From an uncultured Phycisphaerales bacterium (lineage in GTDB: Bacteria; Planctomycetota; Phycisphaerae; WQYP01): DNA of 64,000 nucleotides. The notes under the pieces were generated by a model. It worked only from the letters and a program-made list of their open reading frames with translations. It had not been told where the DNA came from and did not search any database. Positions 62,914 through 64,000 of this stretch are shown here, one piece after another; position 1 is the stretch's first letter, and each line of letters begins with the position of its first letter. Location: positions 1 to 64,000 of the forward strand of contig CAIMWO010000012.1 of NCBI GenBank assembly GCA_903845195.1. Direction: 5' to 3'. The position numbers were made by a program, and so were the translations under genes.

Positions 62914-64000
62914 CTACTGCGGCACGTGGCGCTGGGGATGCTCGAGGTCTATCGTCACACCGTCACGCGGCAGCACTTTGAAGGGGTTCATTTGATCGTC
63001 GGTCACTAGCGCGCGGCGAATACGGTGCATGGCGTGGAGGTCGTCGGGGGAGAACATGTCGCGCATGTAAGGGAGTTTTTCGATACCGACGCCGTGTTCG
63101 CCGGTCACCGTGCCGCCGACGCTGATGCAGAAGCGGAGAATCTCGCCGGAGGCTTCGAGCGTGCGTTGCACGGCGGCGGGATCATTTTCATCGTACATGA
63201 GGACGGGGTGCACGTTGCCGTCGCCGGCGTGAAAGACGTTGGTGATCTGAAGGTGGTGGCGGGTGCAGATTTCGGCAATTTTGGCGATCACCATCGGCAG
63301 TTTGCTGCGGGGGATGCAGGCATCCTGCGTGCAATAGCTGGGGCTGACGCGTCCGATGGCGGCAAAGGCGCGGCGGCGGGCGGACCAGAGCGCGTCGCGC
63401 CGGGCGGGATCGCTGCCGCGTTGAATATCTGTGGCGTTATTTTTTCGGGCCAGTTGCTCGATGTGGTTCATGTCTTCTTCAAGGCCGATTTCGGGACCGT
63501 CGACTTCGATCAGCAGGAGCGCCTGGGCGGACCGGGGGAAGCCGAGATGAAACGCATCTTCGACGATGCGGATCATGGCGCCATCCATCATTTCGAGGGC
63601 GGCGGGAATGATGCCGGCGGCGATCAGGTCGGCGACGGTCTGGCAGCAGTGCTGCGTGGAGTCGAATATCGCCAGGGCGGTGCGGAAGGCACGCGGCTTG
63701 GGGATCAGTCGGCACCAGACGCGCGTGATGAGGGCGAGTGTGCCTTCGGTGCCGCAGATCAGGCCGGTGAAATCGGGGCCGATGTCATGGCCGTGGGGGC
63801 CGCCGAGGACGTGGATGGAGCCGTCGGCGAGGACGACTTCGACGCCGAGGATGTGATTGACGGTGACGCCGTACTTGAGTGTGTGGAGTCCGCCGGCGTT
63901 GGTGGCGACGTTGCCGCCGATGGTGCTGGCGCGCTGGCTGGAGGGATCGGGGGCGAAGTGCAGTTGCGCGTCGGCGATGGCGTCGGACAGGCGGAGATTG
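62914..64000 (-). CDS. glcD: Glycolate oxidase subunit GlcD (partial)
   Basis: The C-terminal 361 codons, cut at the window end (the start is outside). It has the FAD_binding_4 start STIGGNVATNAGGLHTLKYG, then VNHILGVEVVLADGSIHVLG, the FAD-oxidase C-domain GFPRSAQALLLIEVDGPEIG, and THHLQITNVFHAGDGNVHPV-like ends with GTVTGEHGVGIEKLPYMRDM. It is the catalytic flavoprotein of glycolate oxidase; glcE follows. Confidence 0.95.
   Translation of the reverse strand, partial: NLRLSDAIADAQLHFAPDPSSQRASTIGGNVATNAGGLHTLKYGVTVNHILGVEVVLADGSIHVLGGPHGHDIGPDFTGLICGTEGTLALITRVWCRLIPKPRAFRTALAIFDSTQHCCQTVADLIAAGIIPAALEMMDGAMIRIVEDAFHLGFPRSAQALLLIEVDGPEIGLEEDMNHIEQLARKNNATDIQRGSDPARRDALWSARRRAFAAIGRVSPSYCTQDACIPRSKLPMVIAKIAEICTRHHLQITNVFHAGDGNVHPVLMYDENDPAAVQRTLEASGEILRFCISVGGTVTGEHGVGIEKLPYMRDMFSPDDLHAMHRIRRALVTDDQMNPFKVLPRDGVTIDLEHPQRHVPQ

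Overview
The window is chromosomal bacterial DNA of high GC content, about 60 percent by eye. It looks like a member of the Planctomycetota, most likely near Phycisphaerae/Tepidisphaeraceae. That placement is an inference from the Ala/Thr/Pro-rich exported proteins, zinc-ribbon membrane proteins of unknown function, a membrane-anchored VWA protein, an isolated rpmA and dnaA, and abundant short dispersed intergenic repeats. No marker gene proves it. Most of the window is ordinary core and metabolic sequence in short operons on both strands.

Layout. 0-5.5 kb: the end of a sensor histidine kinase, the pntAA-pntAB-pntB transhydrogenase operon, a dihydroorotate-dehydrogenase-like enzyme, tRNA-Ala(GGC) and a DUF2585 membrane protein. 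5.6-11.7 kb: a VWA membrane protein, a large exported protein, gpsA, ppa and an AraC regulator. 11.9-16.9 kb: a carbohydrate cluster (beta-helix protein, Gfo/Idh/MocA dehydrogenase, GH4 glycosidase) divergent from the AraC gene and closed by a strong terminator. 16.9-21 kb: a YcfL-like lipoprotein, an exported LpoB-like protein, a zinc-ribbon membrane protein and an aldolase. 21-24.3 kb: DUF2071, an AhpD-like protein, and a toxin-antitoxin pair lodged between a broken 5' piece and an intact copy of an endonuclease-III-like gene. 24.3-33.8 kb: a DsbD-N/thioredoxin-like pair, YbjQ, small exported proteins, the pgpH-ybeY-CNNM operon, a HATPase-PilZ fusion and a HIT protein. 34-40.7 kb: two membrane glycosyltransferases, rpiA, a CAU-anticodon tRNA, rpmA and an acetyltransferase. 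40.7-44.4 kb: an AT-containing gap with DnaA-box matches, dnaA, and an arabinose/fucose-isomerase-like gene.

44.5-52.6 kb is the most coherent functional block. It is a tightly overlapping minus-strand operon for nitrate reduction: an Rrf2 regulator, a NarI-like membrane subunit with a zinc-ribbon tail, a molybdopterin nitrate reductase, a four-cluster ferredoxin, a Rieske protein, a small membrane protein and a NarK transporter. It is divergent from a RIC (YtfE/ScdA) iron-sulfur repair gene followed by a second hemerythrin protein. A shared intergenic palindrome suggests nitric-oxide-linked control by the Rrf2 protein. 52.7-64 kb: small enzymes, a zinc dehydrogenase, oligoendopeptidase F, two IS200-like (RAYT) transposases each with its own palindromic repeats, a sugar-nucleotide epimerase, two unknown proteins, and glcE plus a glcD gene running off the end.

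The most unusual structures are the two RAYT/repeat units (one perfect 25-bp inverted pair; one REP-like family with a compensatory base-pair change), the toxin-antitoxin module between partial and full copies of a DNA glycosylase gene, the frame-neutral 15-bp repeats at the edges of two coding regions, a dispersed intergenic hairpin family, and the nitrate operon.
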